Origin: Crossaster papposus
Lineage: Eukaryota; Echinodermata; Asteroidea; Velatida; Solasteridae
Assembly (NCBI GenBank): GCA_037893245.1
Contig: JBAIAA010000028.1
Span: 1,116,001 to 1,180,000 of the forward strand
Direction of reading: 5' to 3'
DNA: 64,000 bases
Shown: one piece after another, positions 12,274-23,100 of the stretch
Layout of the letters: each line of letters opens with the position of its first letter
How positions within the stretch are numbered: the stretch's first letter is position 1
Program-made: the position numbers and the translations under genes
The notes under the pieces: generated by a model
What the model saw: only the letters and a program-made list of their open reading frames with translations
Database searches by the model: none
Told to the model about the DNA's origin: nothing

Positions 12274-12290
12274 TTGACAAACTGACGAAT
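12274..12290 (+). repeat. Subterminal repeat TTGACAAACTGACGAAT (left)
   Basis: Its first 16 bases are identical to 16978-16993 at the other end of the transposon, and it is closely related to CTGACAAACCGGCGAA of the left TIR. Repeated copies of TIR-like motifs near both ends are typical of transposase-binding sites. Confidence 0.8.
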
Positions 12291-12376
12291 ATGAAGTTTT
12301 CGCTGGTTACCATTCAATTGAAGGTGCGCGTTCAAAGTACCAACGAAGGATGAGCTAGTTATTCACTAATGTCAAG

Positions 12377-15300
12377 ATGTCTCGCAAAACGTGAGTGTTT
12401 AAGACTTAATTAAGGAATGATCTTATCTGTTAATGGCAAAATATATTGCATGTTTAATTCAGAATGCGTAATGTTTTATCGTAATGTTATAACGACAGGC
12501 TTAAGCAACAGTTAGGCGTGTGTATAAACACAGTTTTCGTGTAGGCTATAACTTAAGTACGTGTACTGTATAAGCATTATGATAACGCAGTGGCTGTATG
12601 CGGGATACGGGAAGGGCCTATCGTATGCCTTCACTGATCTGTGTGAAATGTTACATGTAGCAAGAGTTTTATATTGTTTAACAAGACTGACTACATGTAT
12701 ATTTATGGGAAAGTTTTCACCAGGTGGCAATTTATGCTTAGCCTAAACGTCGTATTTTAAGCAATGATCATGATTCATGCAGGCTAAAGTTTAGGCCTAA
12801 CACTAGTGCGCGCGGCGACGAACACGCGGTATTTCGCAATCGAATGTACACCGCTCATTAAAATCTAATTACAACTGGTAACAATGCTGAAATATGTAAT
12901 TTATAAAGTGTCACAACTGTTTAGAAATCTAACAGTATAAAACAGCTTTTTAGTTTACGAACTTCACATACAATTTCTACTATTGTAGTATGTTAATGAA
13001 AAGCACCGTTTCACTATAGTGAATGATGAGTGGCAAGAGCGTACGGTCATGTCGCGGCTATTAACTGGTAGGTTCAACAACTGCGCAAGTTCAATTCCCT
13101 TGGGTGTATTCTTAATTTTTTTAATTGTTTGGAAGCAATAATTGTTCCCTATAGTCTGAATCTATATACACTTATAATTGAGACTTGTTTTCTTTCTTTT
13201 CTTTGTCACATTTTAGAATTCGCAAGCCTGAACCAGGGTCCGATGTGTTAGTGCAATGGGTGGACAATTCAATAAACGTTGTGACCGTTGACGATCTCAG
13301 GTCCTTAACATCGGACGTATTGACTCGTGGCAGCAAAGTCTGTATGTGGTGGAAACCCGATAAAAAGTGGTGGGAGGGAACTGTTGTCAATTTTCAAGGT
13401 GCAGACGATGATGAAAGTGATGAAGAAGACAATATACCGCTGACGCGGCTCATTGAGAAGACCAACATTCAACAAAAAAACACTTGTACAACATTCGGTT
13501 GTCATGATGACATTTGGGCTGCATGCATTGAATGTCTCTGCCTTTTATGCTACAAGCACTTCGAGGAATCATCTCCTTGTTTCCTTCACAATAGAATGAT
13601 TCCAGCCCCAACCTTGAACAGCACAATTCATCACCCGGAATGTTCCACTCAGGACAGAGAGCAACAATTTCGAACCATTGAATTAGATGACATCCTGCAT
13701 TGTCAGCTAGTTGATCTCACCAGTACAGAACTGACAACTGAAGAAATCATAGGTCCGTTTTTAGAGACTATGACAGAGCAACCACTACTTGAAGATGCAG
13801 AAGAGATAAACTGTGTTGGACGACCCGAGGATTTTCGAGTAGATGGCGAACGACGGGATGACGATCCGATAAACAAAGACGACGATCAAGGACAGACATC
13901 TAAGGCACAACACGCAAAGCAACGTAGAAACTCTGGGTTGGCTTATGTAAGCCGGCAATCAAAGAAGGACATGCCGACAAGAAGAGGACTGCGGCCAAGT
14001 TGTACAAACAGTTTGTGTGTCAAACGAGGCTATCATTGTGCAAAGTATTCACAGACTAAGCGCAACGAAATTCAAAGTTCTTTTTTTGATACAGGTCGCT
14101 TATACGAACAAAGAGTTTGGCTGTCTAAGCATGTAATAGTTACGCAACCCAAATCTATGAAAGGGAACCGTAAAACGCAAACCTTAAAGTATTTCTTGCC
14201 CGATGGACAAGGAGGTCTTCAGCAAGTATGTAGAATGATGTTCCTTAACACGATTGGGGTAAGTGAAAGGCAGATTCGGACGGCTTTGAGTAAAACTAAT
14301 GCGTTTGGAGTAGTTGAGAGCGAAAAGCGCGGGGGTGTAAACAAAAGTCGAAAGCAGAAGGTCGACGCACAAAAACAAAGCATAAGGAATCACATCAATC
14401 GATTTCCCAGAACAGAATCACACTATTGTCGAAAGAACAACAATCGGCAATATCTTGCTGAAGACTTAACTGTCATGAAAATGTATGAAATGTACAGTCA
14501 ACAATGTATTGAACGGGCCTCATACACACTCTACCTTAGACAGTTTCGGTCCATGAATCTAAGATTTCATAGGCCTAAAAAAGACTTGTGTGGATTATGT
14601 GATTCATTTCACAAAGGCTCTAAACAGGAAAAAGAAACACTCCATGACAAATTCCAGTCTCATATCAAAGAGAAAGATGAAGTTCGAAAAATCAAGACAA
14701 CACTTAAGGAAACTGCATTCCAAAATAACAAACTACGAGTGGCATCATTTGATCTTGAACAGGTAATATATCTACCAAGAAGCAACAGGTGTGAGCTTTT
14801 CTATAAGAGAAGGCTCGCGTGCTACAATTTTACAATATACGTACTCGATACAAAATGTTGTAAATGTTATTTGTGGCACGAGGGTATTGCTGCTAGGGGA
14901 TCTAACGAAATAGCATCACACCTAAAAGATTTCCTAGCAGAAGCTGACCTAGATGGGATAGAAGAGGTTGCACTGTTTGCTGATGGGTGTGCCGGCCAAA
15001 ACAAAAACACTATAGTAATTGCGATGTTGTTATGGTTTGTACAACAGGCGAAACATGTAAGGCAAATAACTCTACATTTTTTTGAAACTGCGCATGGCCA
15101 AAGCGAAGGCGATTCTGTTCACAGTACAGTTGAACGTGCTCTTAAACGGGCAGGTAGTTTGTACGTCATCTCTCAACTTGAAACGGTAATCAGACTAGCA
15201 AGAAAAAAGCCTTATACTGTGGTTAACGTACAAAAAGGTGACATCCATGATTGGAAAGAGTATTCTCGTCACTTGGGCATCTTGAGAGTCCACAATACCG

Positions 15301-15596
15301 AAGACGGTGTGAAAGTGGACTGGACTAAGATAAGGCAGGTGCGGGTTAAGCGTGAGAACCCACAAACAATTTTCCTCAAAATGTCTCATTTAGAGGAAGG
15401 CTTTGGAGCATTAAAGATTCCTCATAGACGTTCTATTGTGGATGACTCACTGTACTTCACACCACCACCGTCCGTCGAAAATGAGCGGCAAATGCCAAGA
15501 GCTAAGTACAATGATCTCATGAGTCTATGTGATAACGACACACCAGTAATTCCGAGGGAACATTGGAATTTTTTCCAGAGTTTACCTCATAATTAA
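12377..15596 (+). CDS. Putative DDE/RNase H-like transposase, two exons (12377-12390 joined to 13217-15596)
   Basis: The long frame has no ATG at its start: it opens upstream with a T-rich tract ending TTTTAG, a 3' splice site. ATGTCTCGCAAAAC at 12377-12390 followed by GTGAGT supplies a first exon that joins in frame to AATTCGC at 13217, giving 797 residues with no internal stop. Seen in order: a WW-rich basic/aromatic segment at about 13-60, possibly Tudor-like (GSKVCMWW, KWWEGTVV); an acidic run; a Cys/His cluster at about 95-129; a second Cys cluster at about 265-280; HINRFP...SHYCR near 395-410; FHRPKKDLCGLC; then a C-terminal acidic core with D517 (FDLEQV), D594 (ADGCAGQN) and D637/E644 (GDSVHSTVER). 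From memory this pattern matches a large group of uncharacterised invertebrate proteins with an RNase H-like domain (I associate it with Pfam DUF7869). The TIRs around it make transposase the best role. Catalytic residues are inferred. Confidence 0.72.
12391..13216 (+). other. Intron of the transposase gene (826 nt)
   Basis: Starts GTGAGTGTTT after exon 1 and ends in the pyrimidine-rich TTTTCTTTCTTTTCTTTG then TCACATTTTAG. Joining AC to A gives an ACA codon and keeps frame. The short frames inside (for example 12512-12746 on either strand) show no recognisable features. I see no other gene or RNA here. Confidence 0.75.
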
Positions 15597-16852
15597 TTAG
15601 TGATGATGCCAAGAGATAACATTCATGATTGTTTGTTATCCTATCAGATTTTGTTTTAAATAAGTATTATTATTAACCAAGATAAGAATGGAAGACACGA
15701 CCAAATGTGTTACTGTTCCTACTGGGAAGACTTGAGTGATTGGGTTACTGTCAGATACCTAGGGGATATGGCAGGATATAAAGTGAGCATTATTAATAAT
15801 AAACATTGACAATTTTCTTCTTTGTGAATATTATCATATTAAATTTGAATTTATAAGTTAAAATAAAATATTATAATTTTGAAGTTACAAATTTGATGAA
15901 TTTAACGAATAATTATTGTTTGATGAATTGTAATGTTATTGATTGATTGTTGTTTATACGATTTTGTAGAATTTACAGTTTACAGTTGCTAACAAGATAA
16001 GATGATATATAAATGAAAAATTTAGTTTTTTGAGATAAAATGTATGAAAATGTAAGTATACACAAATGTCATGCAACATAATTGAGAAAAATGTATAGAT
16101 TAAACTGATATTGCTGTTATAAAAATTATTGGGTTTTTTCACAATAGATTTTAAACCATGTACAGAAGCTGCCGATAATTTCCAAAATTACATGTGCACA
16201 TGTTATTCTTCTTTTCATTCGAATGTCATAATATTAGAACAATGAATTGCTTTAATGATTGCACCATAAATATTACTTTACTTTAATCATTACAGTTCTT
16301 CTGTTTTCGATCTTGGACACAATCTTGGACAACATTTTCTAAAACGATATTTTTTTAAACGGGTTCAATTTGTGTATCAATATTCGTTTCAAATGAATAA
16401 GTAATAAATTATCAATGTTTTAATTTCTAGTCCTTGATATCAGCATGTACATGTACTTGAATTAATATTGTGAATAAAATTAATTCAGAAAAGAAGAAGC
16501 ATCCAAAAGTATTATTTTATTCGTTGTTGCGCTAGAGTTGTCTGGTTGAGTGGGTATACAAAATGAATGTTTAACCAAATATCCTTGGATTTCATTTCCT
16601 TTATGTTTGTTTCATGAATTGTTATACAGGAATAAAAAAGTACAGGTTTACAAACGCCACTATAGTATAACAAGATTATGTGAAATTTAGTTAATCCCAG
16701 AATTAGTTTTAGCTCAGAATTAATGTTCCAATAATGATATTATTAAGGCTTCACTAAACAGATAAGGCTTTGGCGAAAAACTAAAATTCAGACTGCACGT
16801 TATACTGCATAGACAACTGTGACAAATAACCATGCGGAACGGCTACTGTAAT
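15597..16852 (+). other. 3' untranslated and AT-rich non-coding part of the transposon
   Basis: After the TAA stop (15594-15596) there are no open frames of note. The sequence is AT-rich with many TTAT/AATAA runs, and no tRNA-like sequence or second gene is visible up to the subterminal repeats. Confidence 0.7.
15799..15804 (+). terminator. Candidate poly(A) signal AATAAA
   Basis: AATAAA about 203 nt after the stop codon, followed by the T/GT-rich TTTTCTTCTTTGTGAAT. It is the first good candidate downstream of the coding region. Another AATAAA-like site exists in the AT-rich sequence near 16473. Confidence 0.5.
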
Positions 16853-16993
16853 CTGACAAACCGGCGAACAGAACACAACAGTGACGAACTACAGCGCGCG
16901 CGTAAATTTGTAATCCAGCAAACTGACGAATAGCACACACAGAGTGGCGAATAATCAGCTTTTGGGGATTTCGTAATTTGACAAACTGACGAA
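16853..16993 (+). repeat. Subterminal repeat cluster, right end of the transposon
   Basis: CTGACAAACCGGCGAA at 16853-16868 (identical to the left TIR interior), CAGCAAACTGACGAAT at 16917-16932 and TTGACAAACTGACGAA at 16978-16993, plus shorter GTGACGAA and GTGGCGAA relatives between them. All are in the same orientation as the left-end copies, so at the right end they are direct, not inverted. This is probably a multi-site transposase-binding region. Confidence 0.75.
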
Positions 16994-17185
16994 AAACTTT
17001 ACAATCAAATTAAAACCTATGGCGCAGCTTTATGGTTTAATAAACGAGCTTTATGGATAAAACATTCTCTATTCTAAATGAAATTCGCATAAAAAATGTT
17101 ATTATCGAAACATTAAGAGTGAAATACAACGCCAAGAAACATGTCCAACTTCAAACGCGAATTACTCGAAACAGAGTTTATGCTT
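16994..17185. other. Right subterminal non-coding segment
   Basis: AT-rich sequence between the subterminal cluster and the right TIR. A 64-codon frame from 17053 runs through the TIR into the tRNA array and therefore is not a gene of the element. Confidence 0.6.
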
Positions 17186-17212
17186 ATTCGTCGGTATGTC
17201 AGCTCTGCGACG
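17186..17212 (-). repeat. Right terminal inverted repeat
   Basis: Reads ATTCGTCGG then TATGTCAGCTCTGCGACG. Its reverse complement matches the left TIR in 25 of 27 positions, with the outer 16 bp identical. Confidence 0.9.
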
Positions 17213-17216
17213 AAAT
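17213..17216. other. Target-site duplication AAAT, right copy
   Basis: Second AAAT, followed by GATCGCCTCATATACGGGACA and then the tRNA gene at 17238, 21 bp downstream of the duplication. Confidence 0.8.
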
Positions 17217-18764
17217 GATCGCCTCATATACGGGACATCCCCAGTAGCACAACCGGTTAGCGCGTTGTACTTATAGACAGTGACAACACGCGTTGCTGTA
17301 GAGAGATGCAAAGGTTGTGAGTTCGAGCCTCACCTGGGGAATTGTCTGATATTTTTAAACACTTTTCTCTTCGATTATTCATTAATTAATGTTCATATTT
17401 GGACTAAATGATCGCCTCATATACGGGACATCCCCAGTAGCACAATCGGTTAGCGCGTTGTACTTATAGACAGTGACCACATACGTTGCTGTAGAGAGAT
17501 GCAAAGATTGTGAGTTCGAGCCTCACCTGGGGAATTGTCTGTTATTTTTTAACACATTTCTCTTCGATTATTCATTAATAAATTTTCTTATTTGCACTAA
17601 ATAATCGCCTCACACACGGGACATCCCCAGTAGCACAATCGGTTAGCGCGTTGTACTTATAGACAGTGACCACACACGTTGCTATAGAGAGATGCAAAGG
17701 TTGTGAGTTCGAGCCTCACCTGGGGAATTGTCAGATATTTTTAAACACTTTTCTCTTCGATTATTCATTAATTAATGTTCATATTTGCACTAAATGATTG
17801 CCTCAAATACGGGACATCCCCAGTAGCACAATCGGTTAGCGCGTTGTACTTATAGACAGTGACCACATGCGTTGCTGTAGAGAGATGCAAAGGTTGTGAG
17901 TTCGAGCCTCACCTGGGGAATTGTCTGATATTTTTTAACACTTTTCTCTTCGATTATTCATTAATTAATGTTTTTATAAATGGACTAAATGATCGCCTCA
18001 TACACGGGACATCCCCAGCAGCACAATCGGTTAGCGCGTTGTACTTATAGACAGTGACCACACGCGTTGCTGCAGAGAGATGCAAAGGTTGTGAGTTCGA
18101 GCCTCACCTGGGGAATTGTCTGATATTTTTAAAAACTTTTCTCTTCGATTATTTATTAATTAATTTTCTTATTTGCACTAAATGATCGCCTCATATACGG
18201 GACATCCCCAGTAGCACAATCGGTTAGCGCGTTGTATTTATAGACAGTGACCACACGCGTTACTGTAGAGAGATGCAAAGGTTGTGAGTTCGAGCCTCAC
18301 CTGGGGAATTGTCTGATATATTTTAACACTTTTCTCTTGGATTATTCATTAATTAATGTTATTATTAATGGACTAAATGATCGCCTCATATACGGGACAT
18401 CCCCAGTAGCACAATCGGTTAGCGCGTTGTACTTATAGACAGTGACCATACGCGTTGCTGCAGAGAGATGCAAAGGTTGTGAGTTCGAGCCTCACCTGGG
18501 AAATTGTCTGATTTTTTTAAACACTTTTCTCTTCGATTATTCATTATTTAATGTTTTTATTAATGGACTAAATGATCGCCTCATACACGGGACATCCCCA
18601 GTAGCACAATCGGTTAGCGCGTTGTACTTATAGACAGTGACCACATGCGTTGCTGTAGAGAGATGCAAAGGTTGTGAGTTCGAGCCTCACCTGGGGAATT
18701 GTCTGATATATTTTAACACTTTTCTCTTGGATTATTCATTAATTAAAGTTATTATTAATGGACT

Positions 18765-18768
18765 AAAT
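18765..18768. other. Unoccupied target site for the DNA transposon
   Basis: In the downstream repeat copy the sequence runs GGACTAAATGATCGCC without interruption, with the same rare neighbours as the occupied site: upstream AATTAAAGTTATT, downstream CACAACCGG and GTGACAACACGCG. A single AAAT here corresponds to the two AAATs around the transposon. Confidence 0.85.
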
Positions 18769-20188
18769 GATCGCCTCATATACGGGACATCCCCAGTAGC
18801 ACAACCGGTTAGCGCGTTGTACTTATAGACAGTGACAACACGCGTTGCTGTAGAGAGATGCAAAGGTTGTGAGTTCGAGCCTCACCTGGGGAATTGTCTG
18901 ATATTTTTAAACACTTTTCTCTTCGATTATTCATTAATTAATGTTCATATTTGGACTAAATGATCGCCTCATATACGGGACATCCCCAGTAGCACAATCG
19001 GTTAGCGCGTTGTACTTATAGACAGTGACCACATACGTTGCTGTAGAGAGATGCAAAGATTGTGAGTTCGAGCCTCACCTGGGGAATTGTCTGTTATTTT
19101 TTAACACATTTCTCTTCGATTATTCATTAATAAATTTTCTTATTTGCACTAAATAATCGCCTCACACACGGGACATCCCCAGTAGCACAATCGGTTAGCG
19201 CGTTGTACTTATAGACAGTGACCACACACGTTGCTATAGAGAGATGCAAAGGTTGTGAGTTCGAGCCTCACCTGGGGAATTGTCAGATATTTTTAAACAC
19301 TTTTCTCTTCGATTATTCATTAATTAATGTTCATATTTGCACTAAATGATTGCCTCAAATACGGGACATCCCCAGTAGCACAATCGGTTAGCGCGTTGTA
19401 CTTATAGACAGTGACCACATGCGTTGCTGTAGAGAGATGCAAAGGTTGTGAGTTCGAGCCTCACCTGGGGAATTGTCTGATATTTTTTAACACTTTTCTC
19501 TTCGATTATTCATTAATTAATGTTTTTATAAATGGACTAAATGATCGCCTCATACACGGGACATCCCCAGCAGCACAATCGGTTAGCGCGTTGTACTTAT
19601 AGACAGTGACCACACGCGTTGCTGCAGAGAGATGCAAAGGTTGTGAGTTCGAGCCTCACCTGGGGAATTGTCTGATATTTTTAAAAACTTTTCTCTTCGA
19701 TTATTTATTAATTAATTTTCTTATTTGCACTAAATGATCGCCTCATATACGGGACATCCCCAGTAGCACAATCGGTTAGCGCGTTGTATTTATAGACAGT
19801 GACCACACGCGTTACTGTAGAGAGATGCAAAGGTTGTGAGTTCGAGCCTCACCTGGGGAATTGTCTGATATATTTTAACACTTTTCTCTTGGATTATTCA
19901 TTAATTAATGTTATTATTAATGGACTAAATGATCGCCTCATATACGGGACATCCCCAGTAGCACAATCGGTTAGCGCGTTGTACTTATAGACAGTGACCA
20001 CACGCGTTGCTGCAGAGAGATGCAAAGGTTGTGAGTTCGAGCCTCACCTGGGGAATTGTCTGATTTTTTTAAACACTTTTCTCTTCGATTATTCATTATT
20101 TAATGTTTTTATTAATGGACTAAATGATCGCCTCATACACGGGACATCCCCAGTAGCACAATCGGTTAGCGCGTTGTACTTATAGACA

Positions 20189-23100
20189 GTGACCACATGC
20201 GTTGCTGTAGAGAGATGCAAAGGTTGTGAGTTCGAGCCTCACCTGGGGAATTGTCTGATATATTTTAACACTTTTCTCTTGGATTATTCATTAATTAAAG
20301 TTATTATTAATGGACTAAATGATCGCCTCATATACGGGACATCCCCAGTAGCACAACCGGTTAGCGCGTTGTACTTATAGACAGTGACCACACGCGTTGC
20401 TGTAGAGAGATGCAAAGGTTGTGAGTTCGAGCCTCACCTGGGGAATTGTCAGATATTTTTAAACACTTTTCTCTTCGATTATTCATTAATTAATGTTCAT
20501 ATTTGCACTAAATGATCGCCTCATATACGGGACATCCCCAGTAGCACAATCGGTTAGCGCGTTGTACTTATAGACAGTGACCACATACGTTGCTGTAGAG
20601 AGATGCAAAGGTTGTGAGTTCGAGCCTCACCTGGGGAATTGTCTGTTATTTTTTAACACATTTCTCTTCGATTATTCATTAATTAATTTTCTTATTTGCA
20701 CTAAATAATCGCCTCACACACGGGACATCCCCAGTAGCACAATCGGTTAGCGCGTTGTACTTATAGACAGTGACCACACACGTTGCTATAGAGAGATGCA
20801 AAGGTTGTGAGTTCGAGCCTCACCTGGGGAATTGTCAGATATTTTTAAACACTTTTCTCTTCGATTATTCATTAATTAATGTTCATATTTGCACTAAATG
20901 ATTGCCTCAAATACGGGACATCCCCAGTAGCACAATCGGTTAGCGCGTTGTACTTATAGACAGTGACCATACGCGTTGCTGTAGAGAGATGCAAAGGTTG
21001 TGAGTTCGAGCCTCACCTGGGGAATTGTCTGATATTTTTAAACACTTTTCTCTTCGATTATTCATTAATTAATTTTCTTATTTGCACTAAATGATCGCCT
21101 CATATACGGGACATCCCCAGTAGCACAATCGGTTAGCCCGTTGTACTTATAGACAGTGACCACACGCGTTGCTGCAGAGAGATACAAAGGTTGTGAGTTC
21201 GAGCCTCACCTGGGGAATTGTCTGATTTTTTTAAACACTTTTCTCTTCGATTATTCATTAATTAATGTTTTTATTAATGGACTAAATGATCGCCTCATAC
21301 ACGGGACATCCCCATTAGCACAATCGGTTAGCGCGTTGTACTTATAGACAGTGACCACATGCGTTGCTGTAGAGAGATGCAAAGGTTGTGAGTTCGAGCC
21401 TCACCTGGGGAATTGTCTGATATTTTTTTACACTTTTCTCTTCGATTATTCATTAATTAATGTTTTTATAAATGGACTAAATGATCGCCTCATACACGGG
21501 ACAACCCCAGTAGCACAATCGGTTAGCGCGTTGTACTTATAGACAGTGACCACACGCGTTGCTGCAGAGAGATGCAAAGGTTGTGAGTTCGAGCCTCACC
21601 TGGGGAATTGTCTGATATATTTTAACACTTTTCTCTTGGATTATTCATTAATTAATGTTATTATTAATGGACTAAATGATCGCCTCATATACGGGACATC
21701 CCCAGTAGCACAATCGGTTAGCGCGTTGTATTTATAGACAGTGACCACACGCGTTACTGTAGAGAGATGCAAAGGTTGTGAGTTCGAGCCTCACCTGGGG
21801 AATTGTCTGATATATTTTAACACTTTTCTCTTGGATTATTCATTATTTAATGTTTTTATTAATGGACTAAATGATCGCCTCATACACGGGACATCCCCAG
21901 TAGCACAATCGGTTAGCGCGTTGTACTTATAGACAGTGACCACATGCGTTGCTGTAGAGAGATGCAAAGGTTGTGAGTTCGAGCCTCACCTGGGGAATTG
22001 TCTGATATATTTTAACACTTTTCTCTTGGATTATTCATTAATTAAAGTTATTATTAATGGACTAAATGATCGCCTCATATACGGGACATCCCCAGTAGCA
22101 CAACCGGTTAGCGCGTTGTACTTATAGACAGTGACCACACGCGTTGCTGTAGAGAGATGCAAAGGTTGTGAGTTCGAGCCTCACCTGGGGAATTGTCAGA
22201 TATTTTTAAACACTTTTCTCTTCGATTATTCATTAATTAATGTTCATATTTGCACTAAATGATCGCCTCATATACGGGACATCCCCAGTAGCACAATCGG
22301 TTAGCGCGTTGTACTTATAGACAGTGACCACATACGTTGCTGTAGAGAGATGCAAAGGTTGTGAGTTCGAGCCTCACCTGGGGAATTGTCTGTTATTTTT
22401 TAACACATTTCTCTTCGATTATTCATTAATTAATTTTCTTATTTGCACTAAATAATCGCCTCACACACGGGACATCCCCAGTAGCACAATCGGTTAGCGC
22501 GTTGTACTTATAGACAGTGACCACACACGTTGCTATAGAGAGATGCAAAGGTTGTGAGTTCGAGCCTCACCTGGGGAATTGTCAGATATTTTTAAACACT
22601 TTTCTCTTCGATTATTCATTAATTAATGTTCATATTTGCACTAAATGATTGCCTCAAATACGGGACATCCCCAGTAGCACAATCGGTTAGCGCGTTGTAC
22701 TTATAGACAGTGACCATACGCGTTGCTGTAGAGAGATGCAAAGGTTGTGAGTTCGAGCCTCACCTGGGGAATTGTCTGATATTTTTAAACACTTTTCTCT
22801 TCGATTATTCATTAATTAATTTTCTTATTTGCACTAAATGATCGCCTCATATACGGGACATCCCCAGTAGCACAATCGGTTAGCCCGTTGTACTTATAGA
22901 CAGTGACCACACGCGTTGCTGCAGAGAGATACAAAGGTTGTGAGTTCGAGCCTCACCTGGGGAATTGTCTGATTTTTTTAAACACTTTTCTCTTCGATTA
23001 TTCATTAATTAATGTTTTTATTAATGGACTAAATGATCGCCTCATACACGGGACATCCCCATTAGCACAATCGGTTAGCGCGTTGTACTTATAGACAGTG

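Larger units (their letters stand above)
12032..17212 (+). mobile_element. 5181-bp DNA transposon inserted between two tRNA-Ile genes
   Basis: A cut-and-paste type element with 27-bp terminal inverted repeats (25 of 27 matching), a 4-bp AAAT duplication, subterminal repeats at both ends and one intact two-exon gene. Removing element plus one AAAT (5185 bp) turns the 6737-bp offset between the flanking units and their downstream copies into exactly 1552 bp, the local higher-order period, so both ends are precisely placed. An intact reading frame and near-identical TIRs suggest a recent, possibly still mobile insertion. The superfamily is uncertain. A 4-bp duplication occurs in Sola1/Sola2-type elements among others, but I cannot confirm that link. 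Confidence 0.85.
17213..20380 (+). repeat. 8-unit higher-order repeat, period 1552 bp
   Basis: Variant units at 17859, 18247, 18442 and 18637 recur at 19411, 19799, 19994 and 20189. An earlier copy is the one split by the transposon: 11510, 11705 and 11900 match 18247, 18442 and 18637 at an offset of 6737, which is 1552 plus 5185 (transposon plus one AAAT). Confidence 0.85.

Noticed and set aside
12512..12746. Overlapping small frames on both strands within 12391-13216
   Set aside because: They lie inside the proposed transposase intron, overlap each other on opposite strands and show no features.
13172..15389. Minus-strand frames of 62-72 residues under the transposase coding region
   Set aside because: They are antisense shadows of the long plus-strand exon.
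12032..17212. Firm assignment of the transposon to Sola or another named superfamily
   Set aside because: The 4-bp duplication and DDE-like core are compatible, but I cannot compare the sequence with references, so I leave the superfamily open.
17053..17247. 64-codon plus-strand frame at the right end of the transposon
   Set aside because: It crosses the right TIR into the tRNA array, so it cannot be a gene of the element.
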